DNA from: Ditylenchus dipsaci
Lineage: Eukaryota; Nematoda; Chromadorea; Rhabditida; Anguinidae
Reading direction: 5' to 3'
DNA length: 64,000 bases
Assembly (NCBI GenBank): GCA_004194705.1
Contig: SADC01001287.1
Location: 310,001 to 374,000, forward strand
Each line of letters opens with the position of its first letter. Within the stretch, counting starts at the first letter, position 1. Positions 10,906-21,099 of the stretch are shown one piece after another. Under the pieces are notes generated by a model. It did not search any database and was not told the DNA's origin. It saw only the letters and a program-made list of their open reading frames with translations. The position numbers were made by a program, and so were the translations under genes.

Positions 10906-11213
10906 GGAATGCTTGCTGATTGAGAAGGCCGACCAAAAAGGAAATGCAGAGAGCACATTAGAACATCGGCAAAATTTCCGAAAAACAAAGTTTTTTTTGC
11001 GTTGCGCGAATTCAAACTGCTGCGAAATGCATGTGGCGGAATATATGGTCTCGGAATATATGTGGCGGAATATATGTTGGCGGAATACACGTGGCGGAAT
11101 ATATAACCATAACCCTATAAAGTGATGATCACTATGGCCGCGAGGCACTATGGAGGGGGTCGACTGTATTAGTCTTTTGACCACATATTTAATTTTCCTA
11201 AAAATCGTTTAAG

Positions 11214-12427
11214 GCTCAAAAGACATTTACAATGGTCTAACAATTCTTCCCGAGCAATATGCACATCTTACCAAAGAAACATTTGAGATAGGTTTATCCA
11301 AGTCCATAGAGCATTGGTCTGACCACAGTTACAATGGAATTTGGTTCAAAGTCAATCTCGAGGTCTGTATTCGGCTCGTACTTAACCACAGATATGTAAT
11401 TATAAACATTATATAGGACAGTTGGCTTGTGCCTATTCTCGTCCAAAACGGGTGAGTAAGTTTTTCTCTATCTTAACCAGCCCAATCATTTAGCTTCATC
11501 TTCCATCACGCTCAGCCCGATTATCTGATGCTCACCAAATGGCTTCCCGGAACTCCTTGCACTCTTCCCAAGTATTTTTTTTTAACTTTTTAACCTCTAT
11601 TCAGTTCTAAATCTTTCATAGGTACCCTTTCACAACTGTAGGTGCTGGAGGTCTAGTGGTCAGATCCAATGGAGACATTCTTTTGATCAAGGAGCGCAAG
11701 GGAATGTATCTAGGCTGGAAGCTTCCCGGAGGCGTCGGTAACTATACTATTTCCACCTTGTTTGCTCTGGTCTTGATACTTCTGTTAATAGCTGATCCAG
11801 GAGAAGAAATAGGACAGGCAGCCCAAAGAGAAGTGCTGGAAGAGACTGGAATTACCACCGAATTCGTATCATTACTCGGCTTTCGGTCAGTAAATTTGTG
11901 ATTGTTTTAAAATCTTCCATGTATTTTTTTTGAATTACTGTTTCAGACACGCAACTAAGGCTCTATTCAAAAATACCGGTGACATATACTTTGTTTGTGT
12001 GATGAAGCCCAAGGACGACCTCAAAATAGGTGACATAAATCCATGCCCACATGAAGTAGGAGCGTGCCAGTGGATGTCCAGGTAATTTTTTTTGGCAGTT
12101 TTTGCGGTGTTGTCCCCTCGAAAGCTATTACAAATACAGTCGACGCTCTCCATAACGTACCCGAAGGGACCGATTTTTTGTCCGTTATAGAGAGCGTCCG
12201 TCATGTAGAGCATCGATTTAGGTCAAATTATACCTACTCTAACAAAGTCGGCCAAATTTTTCGTCCGTTATGGAGAGCGTCGACTGTATAATACATTTTC
12301 ATTTAGGCAAGAAATAGACAATTTGCCCGAAAAAGAGTTCCATGCCTTCAACAGACTGATATTGCAGAAATACGACGAGCTGATGAATTCTGGACGGAAG
12401 CCCTGTGCCCCATATGCCTGGACTTGA
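11214..12427 (+). CDS. NUDT6: NUDT6-like Nudix hydrolase, 5' end not found
   Basis: A Nudix-fold enzyme that hydrolyses nucleoside-diphosphate-linked substrates. Exons are about 11214-11362, 11417-11451, 11494-11571, 11622-11737, 11792-11885, 11947-12081 and 12307-12427, all in phase. The Nudix box, GGVADPGEEIGQAAQREV followed by LEETGI, fits GX5EX7REUXEEXGU fully and is split by the intron at 11738-11791. Upstream is the NUDT6-type preface: a region around NGLTILPEQYAHL, then IEHWSDHSYNGIWFKV, then GFIFHHAQPDYLMLTKWLP. The C-terminus is PCAPYAWT. No in-frame Met lies in the first recognised exon, which is open back to an AAG acceptor at 11213, so at least one 5' exon is missing from this annotation. 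The last intron (12082-12306) carries a pogo-like MITE. Confidence 0.9.
12135..12290. mobile_element. pogo-like MITE (CAGTCGACGCTC ends) in the Nudix gene
   Basis: TACAGTCGACGCTCTCCATAA at the left and CCGTTATGGAGAGCGTCGAC at the right, flanked by TA. The ends match those of the transposase-bearing element at 16990-17959 over CAGTCGACGCTC. Related copies: 40845-40975, and more diverged ends near 32390 and 59158. Confidence 0.8.
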
Positions 12428-12507
12428 AGCACAGGGAAAAACACATTGTGATGAAAGGATTTTATTTTTAGGATAACTTTGGAGATTTCACTAGACTCTG
12501 GGCATTA

Positions 12508-12838
12508 AAGGACCATGAAACTTGATAAGCACAGCAATTTGCGGAATTCAAATTCGGGCGGACCACTATAATTTTGTCCATAATGGTTTTGAATCGATTT
12601 TTTGTATGCATTGAAAATTTTAATCTCATTTATGAGTAAATTTTTAACATTGACTTATATAAGTAGTTATGGTGCAGTGTAAGTAAATTAAGTCGTCCAA
12701 TTTGGCGATGTCGAGCAACATTAAACGGCTCTGTGTTTTTGAAAAATTTTACATACAAAAAATTAATAAAATCAGGGTGGTCCAGCGCGAATTCAAAATT
12801 CCCAAATTGCTGTGCTTATCAAGTTGCATGGTCTTTTA
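12508..12838. mobile_element. MITE just downstream of the Nudix gene
   Basis: TAAAGGACCATGAAACTTGA at the left is answered by CAAGTTGCATGGTCTTTTAA at the right; the next block GATAAGCACAGCAATTTG is matched by its complement. The ends relate it to the AAAGGACCATAG family. Overall about 330 bp. Confidence 0.75.
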
Positions 12839-12849
12839 AGATATTTATT

Positions 12850-14320
12850 TTTTAGGATAACTTTGGAGATTTCACTAGACTTTGGATATTAACTTTTTAA
12901 GGACTATTCGATAGGCATGTTAAAAGAGCACATTTTGTTGCAAAGTTTAATTATTGTTAATTGTAAAGGAAATTTATATTTCTGATATTAAAAGCGCTTT
13001 TTCATAGTTTTCTTTGGGTTTGATCTTGTTTAAATTAAAACTGTATACTGTAACTGTAAACAATTAAAAAAAGTTGAAAAATTACAAAACTTTGAAAAAC
13101 ACCTTAAATTTTTTTTGGATACCTGAATTATGCGTTCGGCATACAAATGAAAACTAGCAAAGTGCAGGGTGGTGTTTCAAGAATTCTGCTAACTTTTAAA
13201 CCGTCATAACTTTTTCATATGACCTATTTTCGAAAAACGCAGATTGGCTCACAATCAAAATCAATTTTGCTATATAATTTTAAATTACGACTTTTACTTG
13301 GTAGCCCTGTGGTTTGGGTCTAACCCATCCAGAGGCCAGCACCCAAACCACAGGGGAATAATGTTAAAATCTTGTTTTCGACACTATATACCGAAAATTG
13401 CTTTTAGATTCTGTGTGAATCTGCGTTTATAGGTTTTCCGAAATCGGTCATAGAAAGAAGTTAGGTTTAATAGTGGGCGGAATTCTCGAAACATCTTGTA
13501 CTCCTGAAAGGTTGGCTGATCAAATCTTTAGATTCCTAAAGCCCTCGTTTTAATTAATCATGGCTGTATTATTTGTCCGAAACAGTTTGAAACAGTAGTC
13601 AGCCAATAGTCTGGTCTACAATAACGAAAAAGCTGTATAAAGTGGAAGCCAAGCTCTTTTCGTAGATTTCTTATCTCTGTTTTGTATCATCTTTCTATTT
13701 TGTCCGTTTTGCCTTGCATTGGCTTGTTTAATGCTTCTTCAAAGTTTGGCGGTGAATGTTTTAGCTCGTTTATCTCTTCTCATTCTGTCTAAGAACAAAG
13801 GTTTAACCATACTAACAGCATTTCTATGTGAATTTGTTGATGCCTTCCTTTTTTGATATATTGTCCATTTTAACAAATCTCTATATAGTACTTGGGACAG
13901 ACAGGTCCCGCTTTTTTGACTGCAAAGGCAAAAAATGGGTCATAGACAACAAATCACCCATTTTGTCGCTCACTTTACCGTGTTGCCCAAGATGTCAGCT
14001 TTCCTTTAGAAAAAGAGCGGCCGAAAAAAGTGAGTTCTAGTAGGGTATATAACTATTTTCATGAAGGCCATTTTCAATTGGAGAGAGTGGACTTCTGTGC
14101 GGGACTCCAGCCGTCTATCGACCGGAAAAATGATTAAAGGGGCATACCAGCGCGTTACACTGCAATTAAAACGGGAACAGCAATTTCATTCTCTCATGAT
14201 TGTTTTCCATAAGTGTTCCACCTGATCCGACAAAAATTTTCTGCCTACTTTTTAAAAGTACGATATTAGATTTGTGAAAACAAGGACAATTTTTGAAAAG
14301 TTGCCGATCCCGCCTTCCTT
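12850..14320. other. Gene-free stretch with a MITE-like palindrome
   Basis: A fold-back lies at 13167-13495 (GGTGTTTCAAGAATTC against GAATTCTCGAAACATC) with an inner hairpin CCCTGTGGTTTGGGT ... ACCCAAACCACAGGG at 13302-13355. A 70-codon frame at 13828-14040 has no recognisable content. Nothing else is supported. Confidence 0.45.
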
Positions 14321-15383
14321 TAATGGCTCTATCACAATTGTAAGTGTAAATGTAAGTGTAAATGTAAGGGGTTTTCACAATACTAAAAACATTTACAATT
14401 ACATTTACACTTAGGCTTGGCAGTTTGGGGTCCGGGCGGGAAACGGGAATGGGAATTTCATAAAAAATTGCTCCTGCGGGAAAGGGGAATGGGGATTCCA
14501 AAATTCCGGGAATCCCGACGGGAAAAGGGAATTTGTAAAATAAGAGAGAGAAGCCGAAATTCTGCGATTTTATCAAATTCAAACAACAAACAAATCAATA
14601 AGTAAAGTTGACATATTGGAGAGCTTTGTTCAGGAATATCAATTGTTCCGCGTTGAAAGGATTGAGCTGGCCTCTTCGGTATTGAAATACATCCCTCGCA
14701 TGACTGAAGAGTTGCTCGCTGGCGACGGAAGTTGAAGGCGCAGAAAGATACCGACGAGCAGCCTTGGATAGGATCGGAAAGCCTACCATATACTTCTGCC
14801 AATGGACGAGCGAATCCGGTGAAATCTCAAAGTCTTCTCCGCGTTGCATGCCCTCATTTCATTAATAGTCAAACAATTTTTACCGAAAATCAACAATAAG
14901 CGGATACTTACAAACGAAAGATTTTCCATCCAGCTGTTAGGTGCTGGCAAAATTTCAACCTCAGTCAGGGCTAAAAGGCTTCTAGGTTTCTTTGCGATTG
15001 GTTCCTCTTGATGATACCTCAGCACGTGACACTTGTTCGACTTCAGATGAGGCCGGTTGGTACTGGCTTGCAATCCAGTTCTGTACACGAAGACAGAATT
15101 GTGCACCATCAGTCACACGGCGATCTTTGAAACGCGGATCAAGGAAAAGCGCCAGAGCATAGTTTCTGAAAATACAGGATGAAGAAATATAGAAACATGA
15201 AAAATTGGATGACTTTTTGTTTTGCAGTCCGCCAAATCTATCTTCAATTCTCGCTTGAAGTAGTTCTTTTTCTGGTAGTTGTTCCGGCACATCTGCATCC
15301 ATCAGTTCCCTCCTCAACATTTGTGCACTTGCGATTTGGAGACCAAGGTGGGAATCATCTTTGCACAAATCCAGAGTAGAAGC

Positions 15384-15815
15384 TAGGGTTGGCCAATGGG
15401 CATATGCCCGGACATAAAAAAAAGAAAAAGATTTACACAAAAAGAAATACACCCGAGGGACCCCCCCCCCCCCCCCCCGAAAATATGATTCAGCCTCAAT
15501 ATATCCCCCGCACATATGCCCGCAAAAATACAGAAAAAAAATACACCGCGAAGGGTGTATTTTGACTAAAGTTCAGGTATGGGCATGCCCCGGGCATATG
15601 CCCATGGGCATTTTCACGGCATCTACTCATACGACATTTTTGGTCAAAATACTTCCTTTGCGGTGTATTTTTTCTGTATTTTTGCGGGCATATGTCCGGG
15701 GATATTTTGAAGCTGAATAATATTTTCAGGGTGTCCCTTCGGGGTATATTTCTTTTCTGTGTAAATCTTTTTTTCTTTTTTTCATGTCCCGGCATATGCC
15801 CATTGGCCAACCCTA
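15384..15815. mobile_element. hAT MITE with TAGGGTTGGCCAATGGGC ends, inside the hAT transposase
   Basis: TAGGGTTGGCCAATGGGCAT and GCCCATTGGCCAACCCTA enclose 432 bp. The 8-bp duplication GTAGAAGC lies at 15376-15383 and 15816-15823. The interior is a long palindrome with GGGCATATGCCC motifs and a C15+ run near 15460. Confidence 0.93.
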
Positions 15816-17033
15816 GTAGAAGCTTCAGCGGGCTCGAAAAGGCAGGCCATTTGTTTATCAGTTTCCATTCGCTGCGGAAGAGATTATCTGCTTCAGTTGG
15901 AGGCTAGTGACGAGCAAAGTAGAGTTGAAGTGCGCTTTTTTGTTGAAGAAGACGTTCCACCATCGCAAGAGTTGAGTTCCACCGAGTAGGGACGTCCTTC
16001 ATAAAATATCCTAATATTTAACAGACCAATCAGTTTACAAACCTGTATGATTCGATTTCCTTCTATCTTTGCGTCAGTTTGGCACACTTTCAGACGATCT
16101 TTGGCCAAATTAGAAGACGAGAAGTGACCCGCAATTTTTCGGCATTTGCCAAGCACTTCTTCGATAATCGAACGAGCGGAAGAGATAGTAGTTTTCACGG
16201 CCAAGTTCAATTTGTGCGCCCCACAATCGGCGTGCTCGAATTCTCCTAAAAGTAAAGTTTCAGCCGATCCGGGGTAAAGTAAAAACGAACCTTAAAAGGC
16301 TTTCTTCATGTTTGCGGCACCATAGCGAAGAAAGACGTGGCACCGGTTCTGCTCGATTTCCGATTCCTCCAGAATATTCTTGATGGCAGCATTGACGTGA
16401 ACGGCGGAGTGGCTTCCTGGCAACTCTCTGATCGCAAGGATGTACTTGACTCGCTTCCATTCTTCATCGATTCCATGAGCCGTCAGACTAAAGCATTGTT
16501 AGTAAAACATTGATAACGTGTAAAAAAAGCTCCCACCTGATAAACGAGTAAGACGATGAAGACCAGATATCCGTCGTGAAAGAGATCAATTCCAACACCT
16601 TCAGCTTTGCATTCAGGAGCTTGACGACAGCGCGATAGGCACGCGGCAAAACTGTGTCGGAATAGTGACGACGATTCTTGAGTTTCTCAGTCGAGTTCGA
16701 GCTAATGAAGAGAGAGATGAACGATCGGCTTTCTACGGAATTGAACGAGACGCAGTTTTCGGCGATGTAATTGATGACTTTTTTGTCCAGCGAGCTCATT
16801 CCTCCTGAAGCAGAATGATAAAGCTAAAAAGCGAAAGAATGAAAAACTTGCGGAAGGTCGTATCATAAATCTGTCCATCACGGCAGTTTCATCCGATCTG
16901 TCTTCTAGCTTGGCGAGTTTCTTTTCATATTCTGAATGCTGCTTAGTGTGTGAGATGAGAGATTTAACCGAACCATCAGAGATCTTGTACAGTCGACGCT
17001 CTTACTTAGGACACCGCCCACCCCCCCCCCCGA

Positions 17034-17088
17034 GTTGCAGCCAAAAAACACAAGTACACTCGACGCTCTTACTTAGGACACCCCCCCC
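17034..17088. repeat. Inverted duplicate of the element's right end plus host flank
   Basis: GTTGCAGCCAAAAAACACAA, then GTA, then the terminal repeat, is an exact reverse complement of 17937-17991. It includes 23 bases of the host hAT exon that should only exist outside the element. The left end therefore carries two terminal repeats with a piece of the right flank between them. Confidence 0.85.
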
Positions 17089-17535
17089 CCCTTTCACTTA
17101 GGATACGCTCCCACTTAGGACACCTCTAGAACTATTTGGTTGGTCACGACTATCAAGGCAAATTGACTCTCTAACTTAGGACAGCTCTCACTTAGGACAC
17201 GCTCCCACTTAGGACACCCTTCGCCGGTCCCAACCCTAAAAGGACCGTTCTCACTTAGGACAGCTTCCGTATTTAGATTCGAATTTCAAAGTTTTTTGTT
17301 TTGAGAAGAAAACACGCAAATATTTTCTTCCAACTGTTCTTAGTATGATTTGTAGCGTAATTGTTGCCATGTTGTATTGTATTGTTCTCGTTTTGGAAAA
17401 CAATGTGTTCCTCGCATCTGTTACCGGCGGGCGTCTCAAGCACTGAAATAGAGGGATCTGACTCTTCCAGGTAGATTATATGCCTTTGGTTTCTTTGTTA
17501 CTCATTGCATTTTTAATTTAACTGAAACCGACATT

Positions 17536-17814
17536 ATGGACATCGAGCAAGAACTGGCGCCAATAGTCACTGCTCGGGAAATCACGGCTGGATTCAATGT
17601 TTTCCAAAGCTACGTCGAGCAGAACTTCAAAGATCCTGGTGTACTTCAAATGTGTTACAAATTCGGCGATTTGCTGGCTGATAAGCGTCTAAAGAAATTG
17701 AAGCAAAAGAGTCTCTTCTACTATTTTGCTTCTACGTCTTGGTTGTTGTTTTTGTTATGTGATGTACAAATGTTACGTATTACAATTTTCTTTTTAATGT
17801 GTAAATTACGCTAA
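17536..17814 (+). pseudogene. Remnant of pogo/Tigger-type transposase C-terminus
   Basis: A 92-codon frame with FNVFQSYVEQNF and KLKQKSLFYYF, the pattern seen at the end of Tigger/JRK-like DDE transposases (a helix ending in YFEQ, then KQ..I..FF). The DNA-binding and DDE parts are gone. It lies within the element at 16990-17959, which supports the assignment. Confidence 0.5.
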
Positions 17815-19031
17815 GAGTAAGCACGCTCTGACTTAGGACACTTCTAATTCGATTACGTAAAATCGGGCTCTGACATAGGACAGCTCTCACTTAGGACAGC
17901 TCTGACTTATGACAGCATTTTGCCACCCCTTGGGGTGTCCTAAGTAAGAGCGTCGAGTGTACTTGTGTTTTTTGGCTGCAACTTCACGGCAAATTTCGCA
18001 GATTGCTTCATTTTTGCCGATAGCTTCGAAAAGATCGATTTTCCAAATGCTATGGACCATTTCGCCTGAAACAAAAATCAGATGAAAAGAGACAATAAAA
18101 ATGCCAACAAAAGCAGAAATGACAAGTGAAATGACAAGCGAAATTGCTTAGGAGAAAACTTTTTTTCGTTCTGGCATTAAATAAATTTGAATTTAAATTT
18201 CGGGAAAATTTCGGGATTTTCGAAAAGTGAGCGGGCGGGAAACGGGAACATGAAAGTGCCAAACCGGGATTGCCGTGGGATTCTCGTCCCGATGCCAAGC
18301 CTATTTACACTTACGCCTTCACAATACGAATGTAAATGAAATTTTTTGACTTATCCTCACTTTTATTTACAAAAGTCAGTTTTTTATCCCAAATACCAAT
18401 TTTTTAAGTTTTATATCTAGCATTGAACTCCTTGTCATCAGTAAAGCACTTTTAATATTCTCTGAAATACTTGCATTTGATTTACATTTACATTCGTATT
18501 GTGAAGGGGTTAATGTAAGTGTACATGCAAGTGGTCTTCACAATACCAAAAACATTTACAATTACATTTACATTAACACTCACACTTACAATTGTGATAG
18601 AGCCATAATGGAAAATTGGGCGCTACTCGGCTGTAACCACCCTCCCCCAACCACCCTCCTATAACACCCTTACCCTGCAAAGTCACAATTTTTTACTTCC
18701 TTTTTTTAAGTTTCAACTGTAGGGTTCGACTTTTAATTTTTTTTTTTTGAAATTAACCATAAGACCAAACGGCGCTAGTATCATATAAGACCCCTAGGAA
18801 ATCGTGGGAAAAATCATAAGAGCACAAGATGTTTTTTATCTTTTGGCAGGTTTTCTTGAAGAATTCGGGTTCAGCATGGTCGATTTGTTGAGAGAGCTTT
18901 TTAATTTAAACGGCTATATATGAACTCGAAAATTGGATACTGGAAAGGCGTATGACTCGCAAAACGTGGACTTTGAATAACGTAAATTTGGCAAAACGCA
19001 GGATTGGCAAAGCGTTAAAATGAGAAGGGCT

Positions 19032-19252
19032 GAACGTGCCAAACTATGTGTTTTGTGCAGAATTTCACGTTGAACACGATGGCTGAAAAAAATTTCGGAA
19101 ACAGGACGGCTTCGAACGGGTAAAAAAAGCATTTAAAATTGGCTTCTAAAAAATAGCCAGGAAAGGGTAGCGAGGAGGAAGGTACAGGAAGGATTTTTTT
19201 CAGCCATCGTGTTCAGCGTGAAATTCTGCACAAAACGCATAGTTTGGCACTT
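19032..19252. repeat. Inverted repeat around a 100-bp spacer
   Basis: GTGCCAAACTATGTGTTTTG with CACGTTGAACACGATGGCTG is repeated in reverse as CAGCCATCGTGTTCAGCGTG through AGTTTGGCAC. It forms a 57-bp stem inside the larger fold-back. Confidence 0.75.
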
Positions 19253-19339
19253 TCAGCCTTTTCGTGTCAATTCGAAAAACGAAGGATTGGCAAAAATTTT
19301 TAGTTTTTTCTGTTTCTCTCAAACAAGTGCCGGAACGCA

Positions 19340-19615
19340 CCATTATAGAGTTAAAGTTATAGTTGAAGTTATAGTTATTGTTTTTAATGTTAAATGCACC
19401 ATTTTTATTGGTGCATACGGAAGAGTTCAAGTTAAAGTTAGTGTTAAAGTTAAAGTTAGTTTCAAAAACGAATGCACCATTTTAGAGTTAAATTTAAAGG
19501 TTAAAGTTTATTGTTAAAGTTAGAGGTTTAAAAATAAAATTCAAAGTTCAATATTAAAGTTAGAGTTAATCGGAATGCACTATTCTAGAATTATAGTTTA
19601 AAGTTAGAGTTTGCT
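19340..19615. repeat. Degenerate (GTTAAA)n tandem field
   Basis: Runs of AGTTAAAGTTA interrupted by GAATGCACCATTTTAGAG-like joints that recur about every 60-80 bases. Confidence 0.75.
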
Positions 19616-19624
19616 CACTTGACA

Positions 19625-20125
19625 ACCCCATGTGATTCACGTATCAATTGAAGCCTCTATTTGATCCACGCGTGAATTCACGCCTTTATCTGATTCACGC
19701 GTGAATTTACTCCTCCATCTGATCACGTCTGAATTCAGGCGTCCATCTGATTACGTCTGAATACAGGCGTGAATTAGATAGAGGCGTAAATTGACGCGTG
19801 AATTTGATGGACGCTTGAATTCAGACGTGAATCAGATGGACGACTGATTCAGGTTTGAATTCAGGCGTCCACCTGATTGATACGTAAAGTCAGGCGTCAA
19901 CCTGATTGACATGTGAGTTCAGGCGTCCACTTGATTACGGCGAGAATTCAGGAATCCAGAACTCAAAGAAGCGTGAATTGGCATGCGAATAAGATTCCGG
20001 CGTGAATCTACATGTGAATCAGGTTGAAGTGTGAATTCACACGTGGATGAGATTTAGGTGTGAATTCACGCGTGAATCAGCTGACGAGTGAATTTTGAAT
20101 GTAAATTTGACGTGTGAATCATAAT
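19625..20125. repeat. Degenerate tandem array of self-complementary GATTCACGCGTGAATTCA units
   Basis: Roughly 20 units of 24-30 bp. Each contains a near palindrome (TCACGCGTGAATTCA) followed by GCGTCCATCTGATT. No coding frame is supported. Confidence 0.8.
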
Positions 20126-20164
20126 CCTTAAGGCTATCCTACAACATTCTCATGATTAACCTGC

Positions 20165-20650
20165 ACTACTTCTACACTACTTCTCCCCATAGCATGGCAA
20201 CACCACCCCTACATCACCCCTAAGCCACCCCTACACCACCCCTACAGCACCTCTACACCACTCTTACAGCACTAACAGATAACTCCTACACAAGATGTCA
20301 CGGTGGTTCGGGTGATTCCGCCTAATTTAAATGGTTTGGGGTGGTTTGAAGTGTTTTGCGGTGTTTAGGGCGCTTTTAAGTCGTTTGGGGTGGTTTCGGG
20401 TGGTCAGGGGTGGTTTGAATGTTTGGGATGGTTTCAAGTGGTTTTGAGGTGTTTAGGGTAGTTTCGAATGGTTTGCGCTGTTTAAGGTGGTTTTAAGTGC
20501 TTATAAGGTATTTAGGGTATTTTAAAGTGATTCAGGGCGGTTTCGAGTGGTTTTGAGGTACTTAGGGTAGTTTCAAGTGATTTAGGGTGTTTAGGGTGAT
20601 TTCAAGTGGTTTATGGTAGTTTTGGGTGGTTAGGGTGGTATGCGGTCTTT
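20165..20650. repeat. CCCCTACACCA then GGTTTAGGGTGGTTT tandem field
   Basis: The short C-rich part (20170-20280) is roughly the complement of the long G/T-rich part (20318-20650), whose units are about 10-12 bases. Isolated TTTAGGG words look telomere-like, but the units are too irregular. A small field of the same type is at 1733-1805. Confidence 0.7.
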
Positions 20651-20824
20651 AGGGCCAAAATTCGCAAGTTTTTTAGCCTCAAGTGCTGATTTTGACCGAA
20701 AAATCGTGTTTTTGAACGATCCTTTGTATAGGAATGCTATTCTGAAAGGACGGTACAAGTACTCGAAAATTTAACTTTGTAATGGTGCATTTCGGCAAAG
20801 TTATATTTTTTTCAAGGTTTTAAC

Positions 20825-20935
20825 TAGGGTTGTCGAGCCGAAGGCTCGAAATCAAACTTTCGGCTCGAAGTTCGATTTTTTTCGAACTTCGAGCCGAGCC
20901 GAAGGCTCGAAAATTTCGAAGGTTCGACAACCCTA
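20825..20935. mobile_element. 111-bp hAT MITE, TAGGGTTGTCGAGCC ends (copy 1)
   Basis: TAGGGTTGTCGAGCCGAAGG and its inverted end CGACAACCCTA, with the 8-bp duplication GTTTTAAC at 20817-20824 and 20936-20943. The interior repeats GGCTCGAA in both directions. Confidence 0.93.
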
Positions 20936-21099
20936 GTTTTAACACCATCAGGCAGCCCTGCGATTTTAATTTCTACTCAGGTATCATTTATTGTATTATC
21001 TTATGAAAATGCAAAACAATAAGGCAAAATGTTCCAAATTATTTTTTATGAATTCCTTCATGCTATAACCTTATTATTTTACATTTTTATAATATAATA

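Larger units (their letters stand above)
9892..11124. mobile_element. 1.2-kb element with GGTTATGGTTATATATTCCG ends
   Basis: The left end CACTATAAAGGGTTATGG and the right end CCATAACCCTATAAAGTG are near-perfect inverted repeats. Both continue with repeated (CATATATTCCGCCAA) units, about four on the left and four on the right. The interior holds a short acidic minus-strand reading frame (10625-10529) ending PANINLFD, possibly a transposase tail, and a tRNA-derived SINE. Confidence 0.75.
16990..17959. mobile_element. pogo/Tigger-like element inserted at TA in the BED-finger exon
   Basis: The ends are CAGTCGACGCTCTTACTTAG and CTAAGTAAGAGCGTCGAGTG, flanked by TA (16988-16989, 17960-17961). Removing the element plus one TA restores an uninterrupted BED finger (KKHKYKISDG) in the host transposase. 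Many internal copies of CTTACTTAGGACA-like words occur on both sides. Confidence 0.9.
14595..18060 (-). pseudogene. hAT transposase, broken
   Basis: In order: a BED zinc finger starting at the ATG at 18060 (CEIC ... HTKQH, interrupted by the pogo-like insertion); TTDIWSSSSYSF with the first catalytic Asp; LPGSHSAVHVNAAIKNILEE; AANMKKAF; CGAHKLNLAVK; DVPTRWNSTLAMVERLL; LALFLDPRFKD; and the dimerisation block ARRYLSAPSTSVASEQLFS through LNKALQYVNF. Short introns of the TTTCAG type separate the parts. Defects: the second catalytic Asp (normally D before the NGANM-type motif) is Tyr (RYGAANM); there is an in-frame TAG after LYFARH near 15906; the frame changes around 15000; and two foreign elements interrupt it. 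It cannot be active. Confidence 0.9.
14412..18303. mobile_element. 3.9-kb hAT transposon with 8-bp target duplication
   Basis: The terminal inverted repeats are TAGGCTTGGCA and TGCCAAGCCTA. The 8-bp duplication TTTACACT sits exactly at 14404-14411 and 18304-18311. The minus strand carries a hAT transposase from the BED finger to the dimerisation domain. Two later elements (15384-15815 and 16990-17959) are inserted in it. Confidence 0.93.
14325..18608. mobile_element. PIF/Harbinger-like MITE (TAA-flanked), split by the hAT element
   Basis: GGCTCTATCACAATTGTAAG and its complement ending TTGTGATAGAGCC are flanked by TAA on both sides. The arms are built of TGTAAGTGTAAATG repeats. Its middle (18312 onward: TTTGACTTATCCTCACTTTT) is nearly identical to that of a second copy at 63380-63760, which shows what the element looked like before the hAT insertion. 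Confidence 0.8.

Noticed and set aside
14595..16799. Several plus-strand open frames opposite the hAT transposase
   Set aside because: The minus strand carries clear hAT motifs in order; the plus-strand frames are shadows.
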